A stretch of 39,706 nucleotides of DNA, taken from assembly GCA_002375985.1 (NCBI GenBank), contig DFNH01000025.1, positions 7,865 to 47,570 of the forward strand. The letters are read 5' to 3'. The notes under the pieces are model-generated. The model saw only the letters and a program-made list of their open reading frames with translations, searched no databases and was not told the DNA's origin. The DNA is from Firmicutes bacterium UBA3572. GTDB taxonomy: Bacteria > Bacillota > Desulfotomaculia > Desulfotomaculales > Desulforudaceae. Positions 6,335-15,606 of the stretch are shown in pieces (the stretch's first letter is position 1; every line of letters starts with the position of its first letter). Position numbers and translations under genes: made by a program.

Positions 6335-6826
6335 TTGAGCGAGTCTTTCTTGGACGAGTCTTTGTACCGTCTGGACGACCTGATGCAGCACATATTCCGC
6401 AATTTGTACCGGAAGATCCGGCAGCACGTAACCGTGGAGATAACCGAAAGCCAGTTTGCCTTGTGCAAGCTGGTGAAACGTCGGGGGCGCATGACGGTGT
6501 CCGAGCTGGCCGACGCGCTGGGGGTTTCGCTGAGTGCGGTTACGGTGACGGCCGACAGGTTGTGCCGTGCGGGGCTCCTGGAGCGTCAGCGCGATCAGAA
6601 CGATCGGCGGGTGGTTTGGCTGGCCCTGACGGCGCACGGAGACCGGGTGGTTTCCGAAATGCTGGAGGTCTGGTACCGGACGGTCAAGAGTTATTTCGCG
6701 TGTTTGCCGGCCGGAGACGTGGAGAAGCTGGTTTCAATCTGCGAGCGGTTGGTGGAGATCGCGCGGGCGGATGATGAAGCTGGGGCCGAGCAGGAACGGG
6801 TCCAGGTTGAGGGCGAGGAGGGGTAG
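6335..6826 (+). CDS. MarR-family transcriptional regulator
   Basis: 163 residues with a winged helix: ITESQFALCKLVKRRGRMTV, then SELADALGVSLSAVTVTADRL with CRAGLLERQRDQNDRRVV, the DxRx wing of MarR proteins. TTG 6335 is preferred because AAGGAGGT (6318-6325) lies 9 bp before it; the TTG at 6314 would lie upstream of that site. The stop is 2 bases before the adaptor start, so it is the first gene of the efflux operon. It probably represses the operon at the inverted repeat 6280-6295 and is released by a drug-like ligand. Confidence 0.88.
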   Translation: MSESFLDESLYRLDDLMQHIFRNLYRKIRQHVTVEITESQFALCKLVKRRGRMTVSELADALGVSLSAVTVTADRLCRAGLLERQRDQNDRRVVWLALTAHGDRVVSEMLEVWYRTVKSYFACLPAGDVEKLVSICERLVEIARADDEAGAEQERVQVEGEEG

Positions 6827-6828
6827 GC

Positions 6829-7968
6829 TTGCCAGGACGCAGGATGTTGGCGCTGGTGTTAATCCTGGGACTTATCGGGGCGCTGTTTGGCTGCGCGGGC
6901 GCCGGCGAGGAACAGGTACAAGAGGAGGCCAAAGCCCTGCCGGTTTACGTGGCTAGAGCCGAGATGGGACGGTTGAGTCGCGGGGAGGTTCTCACCGGCA
7001 AAGTGGCCCCCCGGCAGGAAATCAACGTGGTGCCCAAGATGGTGGGCAAGGTGGCGGCCGTGACGGTGGATGTGGGTGACCGCGTGCGGGCCGGGCAGGT
7101 GCTGCTGCGGTTCGAGGTGCCCGAGTTGGAGGCGCGGCTCCGGCAGGCCGAGGCGGCGGTGGCGGCGGCCGAATCGAGCCTGACGCAGGCCAAGCTGGGG
7201 CTGAAGCAGGCGCAAGACCATTACGAGCGGATGAAATACCTGTTCGATCAAGGAGCCATTCCGGCGGCCGAGTTTGAAAAGGTGGAATTGGACTACGAGT
7301 TGGCCCGGAATCAGGCGGAGAATCTGAGGCCGGCCCAGTTGCGGCAGGCCGAGGCCCAGTTGGAACTGGCACAGGCCAACCTGGACAACGCGGTGGTCAC
7401 CGCCCCCATCGCCGGCCTGGTGGCCGCGCGTAATGTGGATCCCGGCGAGCTGGCCTCCCAGACCACGCCGGTGTTCACCATTGTGGACATTGATCAGGTG
7501 CGCGTCGAGGTGAACGCCTCCGAGAAACTGGTGAACCGGATCGAGACCGGCCAAGAGGTAAAGGTCAAGGTCGAGGCCGCGTCGTCCGAGGCGTTGACCG
7601 GCAAGGTGACCCGCGTGGCGCCGGCGGCCGACCCGCGGACCGGTGCCTACCCGGTGCGGATCGAATTACCCAATCCGGAACACCGGCTGAAGCCCGGCAT
7701 GTTCGCCGAGGTGGACTTCGGCACGGCGGCGGACGAACAGGTGCTGGTGCCGCGGGACGCCGTATTTCAGCGGGCGGGCGTAAACGCGGTGTTTGTGTAC
7801 GCCGGAGGCCGGGTGGAGTTCCGCGAGGTGGTCCCGGGGCCGTCGGACGGGCGCATGATCGCCGTGTTGGAAGGTCTGGAGGCCGGGGAGACGGTGGTGA
7901 TTTCCGGCCAGGACGTCTTGGAGGACGGTATGCCCGTGGAGGCCAGGGGACTGGAGGTTGAGGCATGA
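6829..7968 (+). CDS. RND efflux periplasmic adaptor (HlyD/AcrA family), lipoprotein
   Basis: 379 residues. The N-terminus MPGRRMLALVLILGLIGALF then GC is a lipoprotein signal with lipobox cysteine at 22. After a first beta/lipoyl part (KVAAVTVDVGDRVRAGQVLL), an alpha-helical hairpin (about 95-185, rich in A, E, Q) is followed by the second lipoyl half (APIAGLVAARNVDPGELAS), a beta-barrel and a membrane-proximal domain ending VVISGQDVLEDGMPVEARG. The TTG start has GAGGAGGGG 6 bp before it. It overlaps the pump gene by 4 bases. It connects or stabilises the RND pump at the outer face of the membrane. No TolC-like gene is present here. Confidence 0.9.
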   Translation: MPGRRMLALVLILGLIGALFGCAGAGEEQVQEEAKALPVYVARAEMGRLSRGEVLTGKVAPRQEINVVPKMVGKVAAVTVDVGDRVRAGQVLLRFEVPELEARLRQAEAAVAAAESSLTQAKLGLKQAQDHYERMKYLFDQGAIPAAEFEKVELDYELARNQAENLRPAQLRQAEAQLELAQANLDNAVVTAPIAGLVAARNVDPGELASQTTPVFTIVDIDQVRVEVNASEKLVNRIETGQEVKVKVEAASSEALTGKVTRVAPAADPRTGAYPVRIELPNPEHRLKPGMFAEVDFGTAADEQVLVPRDAVFQRAGVNAVFVYAGGRVEFREVVPGPSDGRMIAVLEGLEAGETVVISGQDVLEDGMPVEARGLEVEA

Positions 7969-10900
7969 AGCCGGCAGAGATCGCGGTGCGGCGCCCGGTC
8001 GGTGTGTTGATGCTGACCCTGGCGCTGATTTTGCTGGGAATGGTTTCGTTAAACCGCCTGGCGGTTGACCTGTTACCCGATATCGAGGTTCCGGTGGCGG
8101 CGATTATGACCACCTATCCCGGGGCGGGCCCCCACGAGGTGGAACAGCTGGTTACCCGGCCCCTCGAGGAAGCGGTGGCCACGGTGGAAAACCTGAAAAG
8201 CATCTCGTCGGTTTCCCAGCCGGATTTCTCGATGATCATCGCCCAGTTCGACTGGGGTACCGACATGAACGTGGCCAGCCAGGATATCCGGGAGCTGGTG
8301 GACCGGGTGCAGCGGGAGCTGCCTCCGGACGCCGAGCGGTCCGTAGTGTTTAAGTTTGACCCCACGGCGATGCCGGTGCTGATCATGGGTTTCTCCGGTG
8401 ACCAGAGCCTGGCCGACCTGCAGCGCATTGCCGACGATACAATCAAGCCGCGCCTGGAACGGCTGGAGGGCGTGGCCTCGGTGGCGGTACACGGCGGCCT
8501 GCAGCGCGAGATCCAGGTGCAGCTCGACCCGGTGGCCATGCAGGGCTACGGGGTGTCGCTTGCGCAGGTAACCCAGGCCATCCGGGCCGGCAATTTGAAC
8601 CTGGCCGGCGGTGTGGTGGAGGAAGGTTCACGGGATTACCTGGTGCGCGTGCCCGGGGAGTTTGTCACCCTGCGGGACGTCGAAGGGGTGGTGGTACCGA
8701 CCCCGGAAGGCGGTGCGGTGCGGCTGGTAGACATCGCCGAAATCCGGGACGGCTATCAGGATCAAACGATCATCAGCCGCCTCAACGGCCGGCCCAGTCT
8801 GGCGGTGGTGGTGATGAAACAGCCGCAGGCCAACACCGTCCAGGTGGTCCACCAGGTGCGCCAGACCCTGGACCAGATCGAACGCGAACTGCCCGGCAAC
8901 ATCCAGTTCCAGGCCGCCTTTGACCAGGCCGAATTCATCGAATTGGCCATCGGCAACCTGCGTAACGACTTGCTTCTGGGTTGCTTCCTGGCGGCTTTGG
9001 TCGTTTTTGTTTTCCTGCGCCATGTGCGGACCACGGTGATCATCTGCACCGTCATCCCGCTGGCGGTCATCGGGGCCTGCAATATGATCTACTTCAGCGG
9101 GGGGACGCTGAATCTGCTGACCCTCGGGGGGTTGGCGCTGGGCGTCGGGGTGATCGTGGACGACGCCATCGTCGTGCTGGAAAACATCTACCGGCACCGG
9201 CAGGAGGGACTGCCTCCGCTGGAGGCCGCCCAGACCGGGGCTTCCGAGGTGACCGGGGCGGTCATCGGGGCCTCACTGACGTCCATGGCGGTGTTTTTGC
9301 CGATCGCGTTCGTGGACGGCATCGCCGCGGAGATTTTCGGCCCGTTCGCCCTGACTGTGGTGTTCGCGCTGTTTTCCTCCCTGTTGATGGCTCTGACGGT
9401 GGTGCCCATGCTCGGTTCAAGGCTTTTGGCCCGTTTGCCTGACGACTCCCGGGCCGGTGAGGGTCGGTTGCGGCGCTGGCTCGCTTTGTCCGGGGCCTGG
9501 ATGGAGTGGCTGAAGGACCGGTACGGCCGGGCCCTGGCCTGGGCCCTCCGGCACCGGTGCAAGGTGGTGGCCACCGCTGCGGTCGCCTTTTTCAGCAGCT
9601 TCGCGTTGGTGCCGCTGGTGGGGACCGAGTTTTTCCCGAGCGTGGACGAGGGCGCGGTGAGCATCACCATCGAAATGCCCAGGGGTACGACCCTTGAAGA
9701 GACCGACCGGATAGCCGCCCGGGTGGAGGAAATCGTTGCCCGGGTGCCCGAGGTGGAAACGGTGTTCGTAACCACCGGGGCGGGTGACCATATGGCCCAG
9801 TCCGGAGCGGGTGCCGCCACGTCGGACCGGGCCATGATTGATATCCAGCTGGTGCCGCTGGAAGAGCGCAAAAGGAGCGCCGCGGAGGTGGCCGAAGCGC
9901 TCCGGCGGGAATTGGCGCTCATTCCGGGGGCCACATTCCAGGTTAGTGTGGCCGGAGCCTTTGGCGGCCCAATGATGGGCGGCGCCCCCGTGGAGGTGCT
10001 GCTCAAGGGCCACGACCTGGACACCCTGGCCCGTTTGGGTGAGCAGGCGGCCGAACTGGTGGCCGGAGTGGAGGGCACCAGGGAGGTGCGTTCCAGCCTG
10101 GAGGAAGGCCGGCCCGAGGTGCAGATCCTGGTGGACCGCGACCGGGCGGCCGCCTACGGTCTGAGTGTGTACCAGATCGCCTCGACCGTGCGTACGGCGC
10201 TCCACGGCGAGGTGGCCACCCGGTACCGGGTCGGCGGCGACGAGATTGACGTGCGGGTGCGGCTGACCGAGGACGCGCGCCGCCACCTGGCCGACTTGGA
10301 GAACTTGACGATTACCGCTCCTACCGGTGCCCAGGTGCGGCTTCGGGACGTGGCCTTCCTGGCGATCGGGGAAGGCCCGGTGGCCATCAACCGTGAGGAT
10401 CAGGCGCGAACCGTGACCGTGTCCGCCGAGATCGCCGGCCGCGACCTGGGGAGCGTGAACCGCGACGTGCAGGCCGCCCTGGGCGAAATGGCCTTGCCCG
10501 CCGGTTACTATTTTGAGATGGGCGGCGAGGCCGAGGAGATGAGGGAAACCTTCATGGAAATGGCCTTTGCCCTGGTACTGGCGGTGATCTTGGTGTACAT
10601 TGTCCTTGCGGTGTTATTTGAATCTCTGTTCTTCCCCTTTGTGATTATGTTCTCGCTGCCGGTGTCGCTTACGGGCATGGTCCTGGCGCTATTGCTGACC
10701 GGCCGCTCGTTCAGCCTGACCGCCTTCATCGGGGTAATCGTGGCTATGGGCATCGTGGGCAAGAACTGCATCGTGCTGATCGATTATGTCAACCGGTTGC
10801 GGCAAAAGGGGATGGCACGGGACGAGGCCATCCGCACGGCTGGCCCCATCCGGCTGCGGCCCATTCTGATGACTACGCTGACCACGGTGTGCGCCATGTT

Positions 10901-11087
10901 CCCGATGGCCCTCGGGCTGGGCGAGGGCGCCGAGTTCCAGGCGCCGCTGGCCACGGTGATCATCGGCGGGCTGGTGTTTTCCACGGCGGTGAGTTTGGTG
11001 CTGGTGCCGGTGGTCTACAGTATCTTTGACGACTGGGGCCGGGCGGTGATGCGCCGGTTCGGCCGGGGCGCGGGCGCTTCGGCCTAA
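7965..11087 (+). CDS. RND-family efflux permease (AcrB/MdtB-like)
   Basis: 1040 residues, full length for the HAE-1/AcrB class. TM1 is at about 10-30 (VGVLMLTLALILLGMVSLNR), and two large extracytoplasmic loops follow (about 35-330 and 560-870). Two bundles of helices carry the proton-relay motif GVGVIVDDAIVVLENIYRH, in which the DD pair equals the AcrB TM4 aspartates. The ATG overlaps the adaptor stop. It should export hydrophobic or amphipathic compounds using the proton gradient. Such pumps are uncommon but known in Clostridia. It ends with TAA 11085-11087. Confidence 0.93.
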   Translation: MKPAEIAVRRPVGVLMLTLALILLGMVSLNRLAVDLLPDIEVPVAAIMTTYPGAGPHEVEQLVTRPLEEAVATVENLKSISSVSQPDFSMIIAQFDWGTDMNVASQDIRELVDRVQRELPPDAERSVVFKFDPTAMPVLIMGFSGDQSLADLQRIADDTIKPRLERLEGVASVAVHGGLQREIQVQLDPVAMQGYGVSLAQVTQAIRAGNLNLAGGVVEEGSRDYLVRVPGEFVTLRDVEGVVVPTPEGGAVRLVDIAEIRDGYQDQTIISRLNGRPSLAVVVMKQPQANTVQVVHQVRQTLDQIERELPGNIQFQAAFDQAEFIELAIGNLRNDLLLGCFLAALVVFVFLRHVRTTVIICTVIPLAVIGACNMIYFSGGTLNLLTLGGLALGVGVIVDDAIVVLENIYRHRQEGLPPLEAAQTGASEVTGAVIGASLTSMAVFLPIAFVDGIAAEIFGPFALTVVFALFSSLLMALTVVPMLGSRLLARLPDDSRAGEGRLRRWLALSGAWMEWLKDRYGRALAWALRHRCKVVATAAVAFFSSFALVPLVGTEFFPSVDEGAVSITIEMPRGTTLEETDRIAARVEEIVARVPEVETVFVTTGAGDHMAQSGAGAATSDRAMIDIQLVPLEERKRSAAEVAEALRRELALIPGATFQVSVAGAFGGPMMGGAPVEVLLKGHDLDTLARLGEQAAELVAGVEGTREVRSSLEEGRPEVQILVDRDRAAAYGLSVYQIASTVRTALHGEVATRYRVGGDEIDVRVRLTEDARRHLADLENLTITAPTGAQVRLRDVAFLAIGEGPVAINREDQARTVTVSAEIAGRDLGSVNRDVQAALGEMALPAGYYFEMGGEAEEMRETFMEMAFALVLAVILVYIVLAVLFESLFFPFVIMFSLPVSLTGMVLALLLTGRSFSLTAFIGVIVAMGIVGKNCIVLIDYVNRLRQKGMARDEAIRTAGPIRLRPILMTTLTTVCAMFPMALGLGEGAEFQAPLATVIIGGLVFSTAVSLVLVPVVYSIFDDWGRAVMRRFGRGAGASA

Positions 11088-11134
11088 AGGCGCAAGGCCC
11101 TGCCTTCTTGGGTTTGATCGGGTTTGGCTCTGGA

Positions 11135-11174
11135 AGCCCCGCATCTTGCGGGGCTTACTATTGCCGCATACAAT
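11135..11174 (+). terminator. Hairpin after the RND operon, overlapping a possible promoter
   Basis: AGCCCCGC/GCGGGGCT (11135-11142, 11148-11155) is a perfect 8-bp stem but has no T run, so termination may be weak. TTGCGG (11146-11151), 17 bp, TACAAT (11169-11174) could be a promoter for the next gene. Confidence 0.4.
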
Positions 11175-11209
11175 GGAGATTAAGCCTGCGGGGAGAGGGG
11201 CGGCGGCAA

Positions 11210-11941
11210 ATGCACACGATAGAAACGGTACACGTTTTAGGTGCGCCGGTAGCGCGCCTGACGTTGGCCGAGGCGGCCCAAGTGGTGGCCGGGTTTGTCC
11301 GGGAGGGGCGGCCGCGGCAGGTGATCACGCTGAACCCGGAGTATCTTTATCAGGCGCAGTTCAGGCCGGAGCTGATGGAGGTCGTGCGCCGCGCCGACCT
11401 GGTGACCGCCGACGGCGTGGGCATTGTCTGGGCGGCCCGGCGGGCTGGCAACCCGGTGCCGGAGCGGGTCACGGGGATTGATCTCTTGCTGCGCCTGGCG
11501 GAAGAGGCCGGGGCGCAAGGGTGGCGCGTGTTCTTGCTGGGGGCGGCCCCGGGCGTGGCCGAGGCGGCGGGCCGGGAGTTGGCGGCGCGGTACCCGGGCC
11601 TGACGGTGGCCGGTACACATCACGGTTACTTCAAGGCGGAGGAGGAGCCGGCGGTGGTGGCAAAGGTGCGGCAGAGCCGGGCGGACCTTTTGTTCGTCGC
11701 TCTGGGGGCACCCCGGCAGGAGCTCTGGGCGGCGCGCCACCTGGAGGCCCTTGGCGTTCCGGTGGTGATGGGGGTAGGCGGCAGTTTCGACGTATTGGCC
11801 GGCAAGGTGCGGCGGGCGCCGGTTTGGCTGCGGCGCCTGCACCTGGAGTGGCTGGGGCGGCTGTTGATGGATCCGAAGCGCTGGCGCCGGCAGCTGGTGC
11901 TGCCGAAGTTTGTCCTGCTGGTTCTCCGTCGTTACCGTTAA
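11210..11941 (+). CDS. tagA: WecG/TagA/CpsF-family glycosyltransferase
   Basis: 243 residues from ATG 11210, with GGGGAGAGGGG upstream. The frame is open further upstream, but that part shows no conservation and spans the hairpin. Family blocks are ITLNPEYLYQAQ, ADLVTADGVGIVWAAR, RVTGIDLLLRL, VFLLGAAPGVAEAA, LLFVALGAPRQELWAARHL and VVMGVGGSFDVLAGKVRRAP. The family transfers N-acetylmannosamine(uronate) from UDP-sugar to undecaprenyl-PP-GlcNAc, the second step of linkage-unit assembly for wall polymers. It fits with the WecA-like transferase at 20035, which would supply the lipid-linked first sugar. Confidence 0.9.
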   Translation: MHTIETVHVLGAPVARLTLAEAAQVVAGFVREGRPRQVITLNPEYLYQAQFRPELMEVVRRADLVTADGVGIVWAARRAGNPVPERVTGIDLLLRLAEEAGAQGWRVFLLGAAPGVAEAAGRELAARYPGLTVAGTHHGYFKAEEEPAVVAKVRQSRADLLFVALGAPRQELWAARHLEALGVPVVMGVGGSFDVLAGKVRRAPVWLRRLHLEWLGRLLMDPKRWRRQLVLPKFVLLVLRRYR

Positions 11942-12323
11942 GGGCACCTTCTTTAAGGTCAGGGAAGGTAAAAACATGCCTGCCTGAAATGCACTCCGCC
12001 AATGCCCCCGCTTACAGGAGCGGTGTCCCCTTCGCGGCCGGTGCTCCGCTCCGGCGGCAGTGCGGCTCGTTGGGGGCGCTGCGGTGCCTCCTGCGGATTG
12101 CGGGCGATATACTTTGCTGTTCAATGTAGGTGGTATCTTCCGATCGGCTACACCGGTGCCTCCCTGCAGGTTACGCCGCGTCCTCGTCGGCGGCAGCGCC
12201 AACTTCACTTGCGCCGGCTGCCGTTATCGTTGCTCCGCTTTTGAACCGCTGCCGGGGACACCGCCCCCGTGCGGCTGGGCCTCCAGCTAGTCCGTGCATT
12301 TTCACCCTTCGTGGTGCTGGTCG
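11942..12323. other. Gap without recognisable gene
   Basis: Between the convergent ends of tagA and the FAD oxidoreductase no frame looks like a protein. The segment 11959-11982 (GTCAGGGAAGGTAAAAACAT then GCCT) resembles the DNA just before murJ (25219-25240). It may therefore be another scrap of the dispersed repeat family. No clear terminator is seen. Confidence 0.4.
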
Positions 12324-14201
12324 TTAGACCGGTATGGGGAACTGTCCCTTTTTTAGGAGGTGGGCGGTCCAGAGGTAGAGGTCGCCGCGGGTGAGGGGGG
12401 CGGCTGGGTCGCGGTCGGTCAGTTCCGGCGGCACCAGGTCCCTTTCCAAGGCCAGGGGCCAGGCGTCGGCGGCGGCCGCGGCCGTGCCGGTGATCCACAG
12501 CACCATGCGCGCCGCTTCCGGAGCGGTGATGGGTTCTTCCGGCACGGACAGCGGGTAGCGTACCTCCCCCAGGCCCGGCAGGCGGCCGAGCGTCTGGGCC
12601 CGGGTCAGGGCGGCGGTACAGACGTTGGCGAACTCCAGGTGGGTGGTGGGCCGGTCCAGGCCGAAGTCGTTCCGGTACCCCGCGCTGACCAGGCCCAGGC
12701 GCATGATTTCTCTGGCGGCCGGATAGGCGGGGTGGCGCGTGAAGGCGGGCTCCAGCGCGAAAGGTTCCAGGTAGGCACCCTGGGCGGTAAGCAGTTCCTG
12801 AATTGCCCGGATGTGCGGTCCTTCTGGTACCCGGGCAATTTCCCGGAGGTCCACTCCGTGGCGCAGGCTGTAGGCGGCGGCCGCACCGGCGGCCTGTCCG
12901 GTGGCCATCCCGACCGGAATCACCCGGGCGCTCCCGGCGGCCAGCGAGGTGAAGGAGGCGGCGCGCCCCACCACCAGTAAATTGTCCACCCCCCGCGGTA
13001 CCAGGCAGCGGAACGGGATGCTGTACTGCACCGGGTCGCCGATGACAAAGCCGAATTCGCCGGGACGGGCGGCCTGGATGTCGACCGGGTAGGTGGCGAT
13101 GGCCACCCGGTCCGGGAAGTCGCGGTTTTCAAGCACGTCGGCGATGTCCAGCACGTACTCGCCCAGTATGTGCCGGCTTTCCCGGATGTAGAGCATCTCC
13201 GGGTAACCGGCGATGGTGGCGTGTTCAAAACCGGGAAATTCCCGCCGCAGGAAGGCCAGCACGTGCTTGGTTTCGGCCTGCGCCCGCCGGTAGGCGTCCG
13301 CGACGGCCTCCGGGTCCCGGGGATCCAGGCCGAAGATCAGCAGGGCGTTGATTACTACCGTCCCGTCACCCTGCCGGGTGATGTTGAACCCGCGCAGGGC
13401 CATGTTTGGGTCGACCGGTTCGTAGGCGGTGAACAACTTGCCGAAGCCGCGGCCGTGGCGGCCGCGGACCCGTGCCGGACCGAAGATCTCCTCCCGCGCG
13501 GCCCTGATCACCCCGTTCCAGTCCACGCCGGCGAAGTGCAGCATCAGGGTGGCGGCCATTGTTCCCTCCCGGCCGAAGTCTTCCTGTCCGAAGGTGTAGG
13601 GGGCCCCGGCGGCGGCGGCTACGTCTCCGTCCGGGGTGGCGTCGATGACGCGCCCGGCGCTGACGGTGACCGTCTGTCCCCGGTATGCAAAGCGCAGGCC
13701 GGTGACACGGTTTTCGGCCATTACCGGGGTGATGGCGGTAACCGGTCGGAGCACCGTGAGGAGTTCTTCCCGGGCCAGCATCTGTTCAAACACCTGTTTC
13801 CCCCGCGCGATGTCAAACGGCGAACCGACCTGTCCGTAAAACTCCAGGAAGATGCCGCGGGTGGTCAGGCACCAGCGGTGCCCCCGGTCGAGATCAATCA
13901 GGTTGAGCATCCCGGCGGTCATCAGCCCGCCGACGGTCTCGCGTTCGGAGAGCAGCAGGGTGCGGGCGCCGTTGCGGGCGGCCGAGATGGCGGCGGCGAT
14001 GCCCTCCGGCTCGCCGGAAACGACGACTACATCGTAACAGGAAGCTATTTGCGCCGGGGAAGGGGAAGCGAGAGGCACAGCCGCGGAGGGCGCGGACGGC
14101 ACCGCGGTCGCCCAGAAGCACGCTAAAACCAGCGCCAGCACGGCGGCGGTCAGACAGAGCAGGATGGCAATGGCGGCCCGCCGGGGGCTGTTTACCAGCA
14201 T
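12324..14201 (-). CDS. Exported FAD-dependent oxidoreductase with SLH-like C-terminus
   Basis: 625 residues. An N-terminal signal/anchor helix (AILLCLTAAVLALVLACFWA) is followed by a FAD_oxidored-type (PF12831-like) domain. Its dinucleotide motif is modified: VVVVSGEPEGIAAAISAARN instead of GxGxxG. Further FAD blocks are LLLSERETVGGLMTAGMLN, RVIDATPDGDVAAAAGA and LLVVGRAASFTSLAAGSARV then IPVGMATGQAAG. The last 140 residues contain two weak S-layer-homology-like repeats (YPAAREIMRLGLVSAGYRND then FGLDRPTTHLEF; later APLTRGDLYLWTAHLL). Substrate unknown. Its final codons (KKGQFPIPV) are encoded by a REP-like GGGGAACTGTCCC motif at 12336-12354. It is divergent from csaB. Confidence 0.75.
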   Translation of the reverse strand: MLVNSPRRAAIAILLCLTAAVLALVLACFWATAVPSAPSAAVPLASPSPAQIASCYDVVVVSGEPEGIAAAISAARNGARTLLLSERETVGGLMTAGMLNLIDLDRGHRWCLTTRGIFLEFYGQVGSPFDIARGKQVFEQMLAREELLTVLRPVTAITPVMAENRVTGLRFAYRGQTVTVSAGRVIDATPDGDVAAAAGAPYTFGQEDFGREGTMAATLMLHFAGVDWNGVIRAAREEIFGPARVRGRHGRGFGKLFTAYEPVDPNMALRGFNITRQGDGTVVINALLIFGLDPRDPEAVADAYRRAQAETKHVLAFLRREFPGFEHATIAGYPEMLYIRESRHILGEYVLDIADVLENRDFPDRVAIATYPVDIQAARPGEFGFVIGDPVQYSIPFRCLVPRGVDNLLVVGRAASFTSLAAGSARVIPVGMATGQAAGAAAAYSLRHGVDLREIARVPEGPHIRAIQELLTAQGAYLEPFALEPAFTRHPAYPAAREIMRLGLVSAGYRNDFGLDRPTTHLEFANVCTAALTRAQTLGRLPGLGEVRYPLSVPEEPITAPEAARMVLWITGTAAAAADAWPLALERDLVPPELTDRDPAAPLTRGDLYLWTAHLLKKGQFPIPV

Positions 14202-14428
14202 AACATGTGAATTTCGGGGTATTGAGCCTTTTTCCTGCCGCGCGGCGCCGCGAAGGGTGGATTATGCGCTTTCCGCCAAGTCGACCGTGCGATTGGCGTT
14301 TGGCACGTTCCTTTGAGCGTTAGTTGTGGTAAGATAAGCGAGAGTAATGTCGGGCTTTGGAAGTTAAAAAACCGGAAAGCACTTTGCTTCGTCTTTATCA
14401 AATAGAGGTCGTGAAGGAGACCGGAGCA

Positions 14429-15559
14429 TTGGTTCAAGCGGAGGCCCGCGACCGGCTGCGGGTGGTGGTTTCGGGTTACTACGGCTTTCACAACGCGGGC
14501 GACGAGGCGATCCTGTACGCGCTGGTGCAGGGGCTTAGGTCCTTGCGCCCGGATATCGACATTACCGTGCTCTCGGCCGACCCGGGGCACACCGCCTTGA
14601 GCTACGGGGTGCGGGCCGTTTCCCGGACCGCGCCGCGCGAAGTCCTGCGCGCCGTGCGCGCGGCCGACCTGTTCATCAGCGGCGGCGGGGGGCTATTGCA
14701 GGATGTGACCAGCCTGGCCAGCCTGCAGTATTATGTCGGCTTGATCGCGCTGGCCCGGGCCCTCGGCCGGCCGGTTTTCATCTACGCCCAGGGAGTTGGT
14801 CCGCTTAGCACCGGGACGGGGCGTTTGTTGACGCGGCTCGTGCTGAGCCGGGTGCAGGCCGTGACCGTGCGGGACGAAGCATCCCGGAACTTGCTTTGGA
14901 CGCTGGGCGTGCGGCGCCCTCCGCTGACGGTCACGGCCGACCCCGTACTTGGCCTGGAGCCGGAATCGGCTTGGCGGGCGCGGGGCCGGGCGCTGCTGGA
15001 CGAGGCGGGCCTCGGTGCCGGGCCGGTGATCGGTTTCTCGGTCCGTCCCTGGTCCGGACAAGACGACTATTTTGAGGCGCTGGCTCAGGTGGCGGACCGG
15101 TTGGCGGACGACGGCTACCAAGTGGTGTTTCTGCCGTTTCACCATCCGGGAGACCTGGCGGCCTGCCGGGCGGCGGCGGGGCGGATGCGGGCACCGGCGG
15201 TGGTTTTGGAGAAGCGGTTGGATTTCCGGGAACTGCTGGGTATTTGCGGTCACCTGGATCTGGCGGTGGGGATGCGGCTGCACTTTCTGGTGTTCGCCGC
15301 CCTCTCCGGGGTGGTGCCGGTGGGGTTGCCTTATGACCCCAAGGTGGCGCTTTTCCTGGAGCGCCTGGAGCTGCCCGATGAACTGCGGGTCGAACGGGTT
15401 ACGCCCGGTGAGCTGGGCCGGGCGGTAGCCGCCGCCCGGACGCGGCGGGACGCGCTGCGGGACTTGCTGGCCGCACGGGTCGCGGTTTTAAGTGCCGCCG
15501 CCCGGCGCACGCCGGAACTGGCGCTGCAAATTGCGGCCCGGGGCAGGAAACGGGCCTGA
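14429..15559 (+). CDS. csaB: CsaB-like polysaccharide pyruvyltransferase
   Basis: 376 residues from TTG 14429, chosen because AAGGAG (14414-14419) lies 9 bp upstream. An upstream TTG at 14357 would add 24 unconserved residues. Family blocks are VVVSGYYGFHNAGDEAILYA, LFISGGGGLLQDVTS, VFIYAQGVGPL, AVTVRDEASRNLL, ADPVLGLE and GMRLHFLVFAALSGVVPVGL. CsaB transfers pyruvate from phosphoenolpyruvate to ManNAc of the secondary cell-wall polymer, creating the ligand bound by SLH domains. It is followed closely by exported protein, LCP and DUF5693 genes on the same strand. Confidence 0.9.
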   Translation: MVQAEARDRLRVVVSGYYGFHNAGDEAILYALVQGLRSLRPDIDITVLSADPGHTALSYGVRAVSRTAPREVLRAVRAADLFISGGGGLLQDVTSLASLQYYVGLIALARALGRPVFIYAQGVGPLSTGTGRLLTRLVLSRVQAVTVRDEASRNLLWTLGVRRPPLTVTADPVLGLEPESAWRARGRALLDEAGLGAGPVIGFSVRPWSGQDDYFEALAQVADRLADDGYQVVFLPFHHPGDLAACRAAAGRMRAPAVVLEKRLDFRELLGICGHLDLAVGMRLHFLVFAALSGVVPVGLPYDPKVALFLERLELPDELRVERVTPGELGRAVAAARTRRDALRDLLAARVAVLSAAARRTPELALQIAARGRKRA

Positions 15560-15606
15560 AATTGTCGAAGAAATCCAGTTGCATACATAATTTGAGGGGG
15601 TTCGCC

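Noticed and set aside
9188..10286. Two long antisense frames inside the RND pump gene
   Set aside because: Low-complexity, no ribosome site, and fully explained by codon bias of the pump gene.
11942..12323. Small plus-strand frames (12002-12244, 12060-12290)
   Set aside because: Arg/Leu/Cys-rich random composition, no ribosome site and no recognisable motif.
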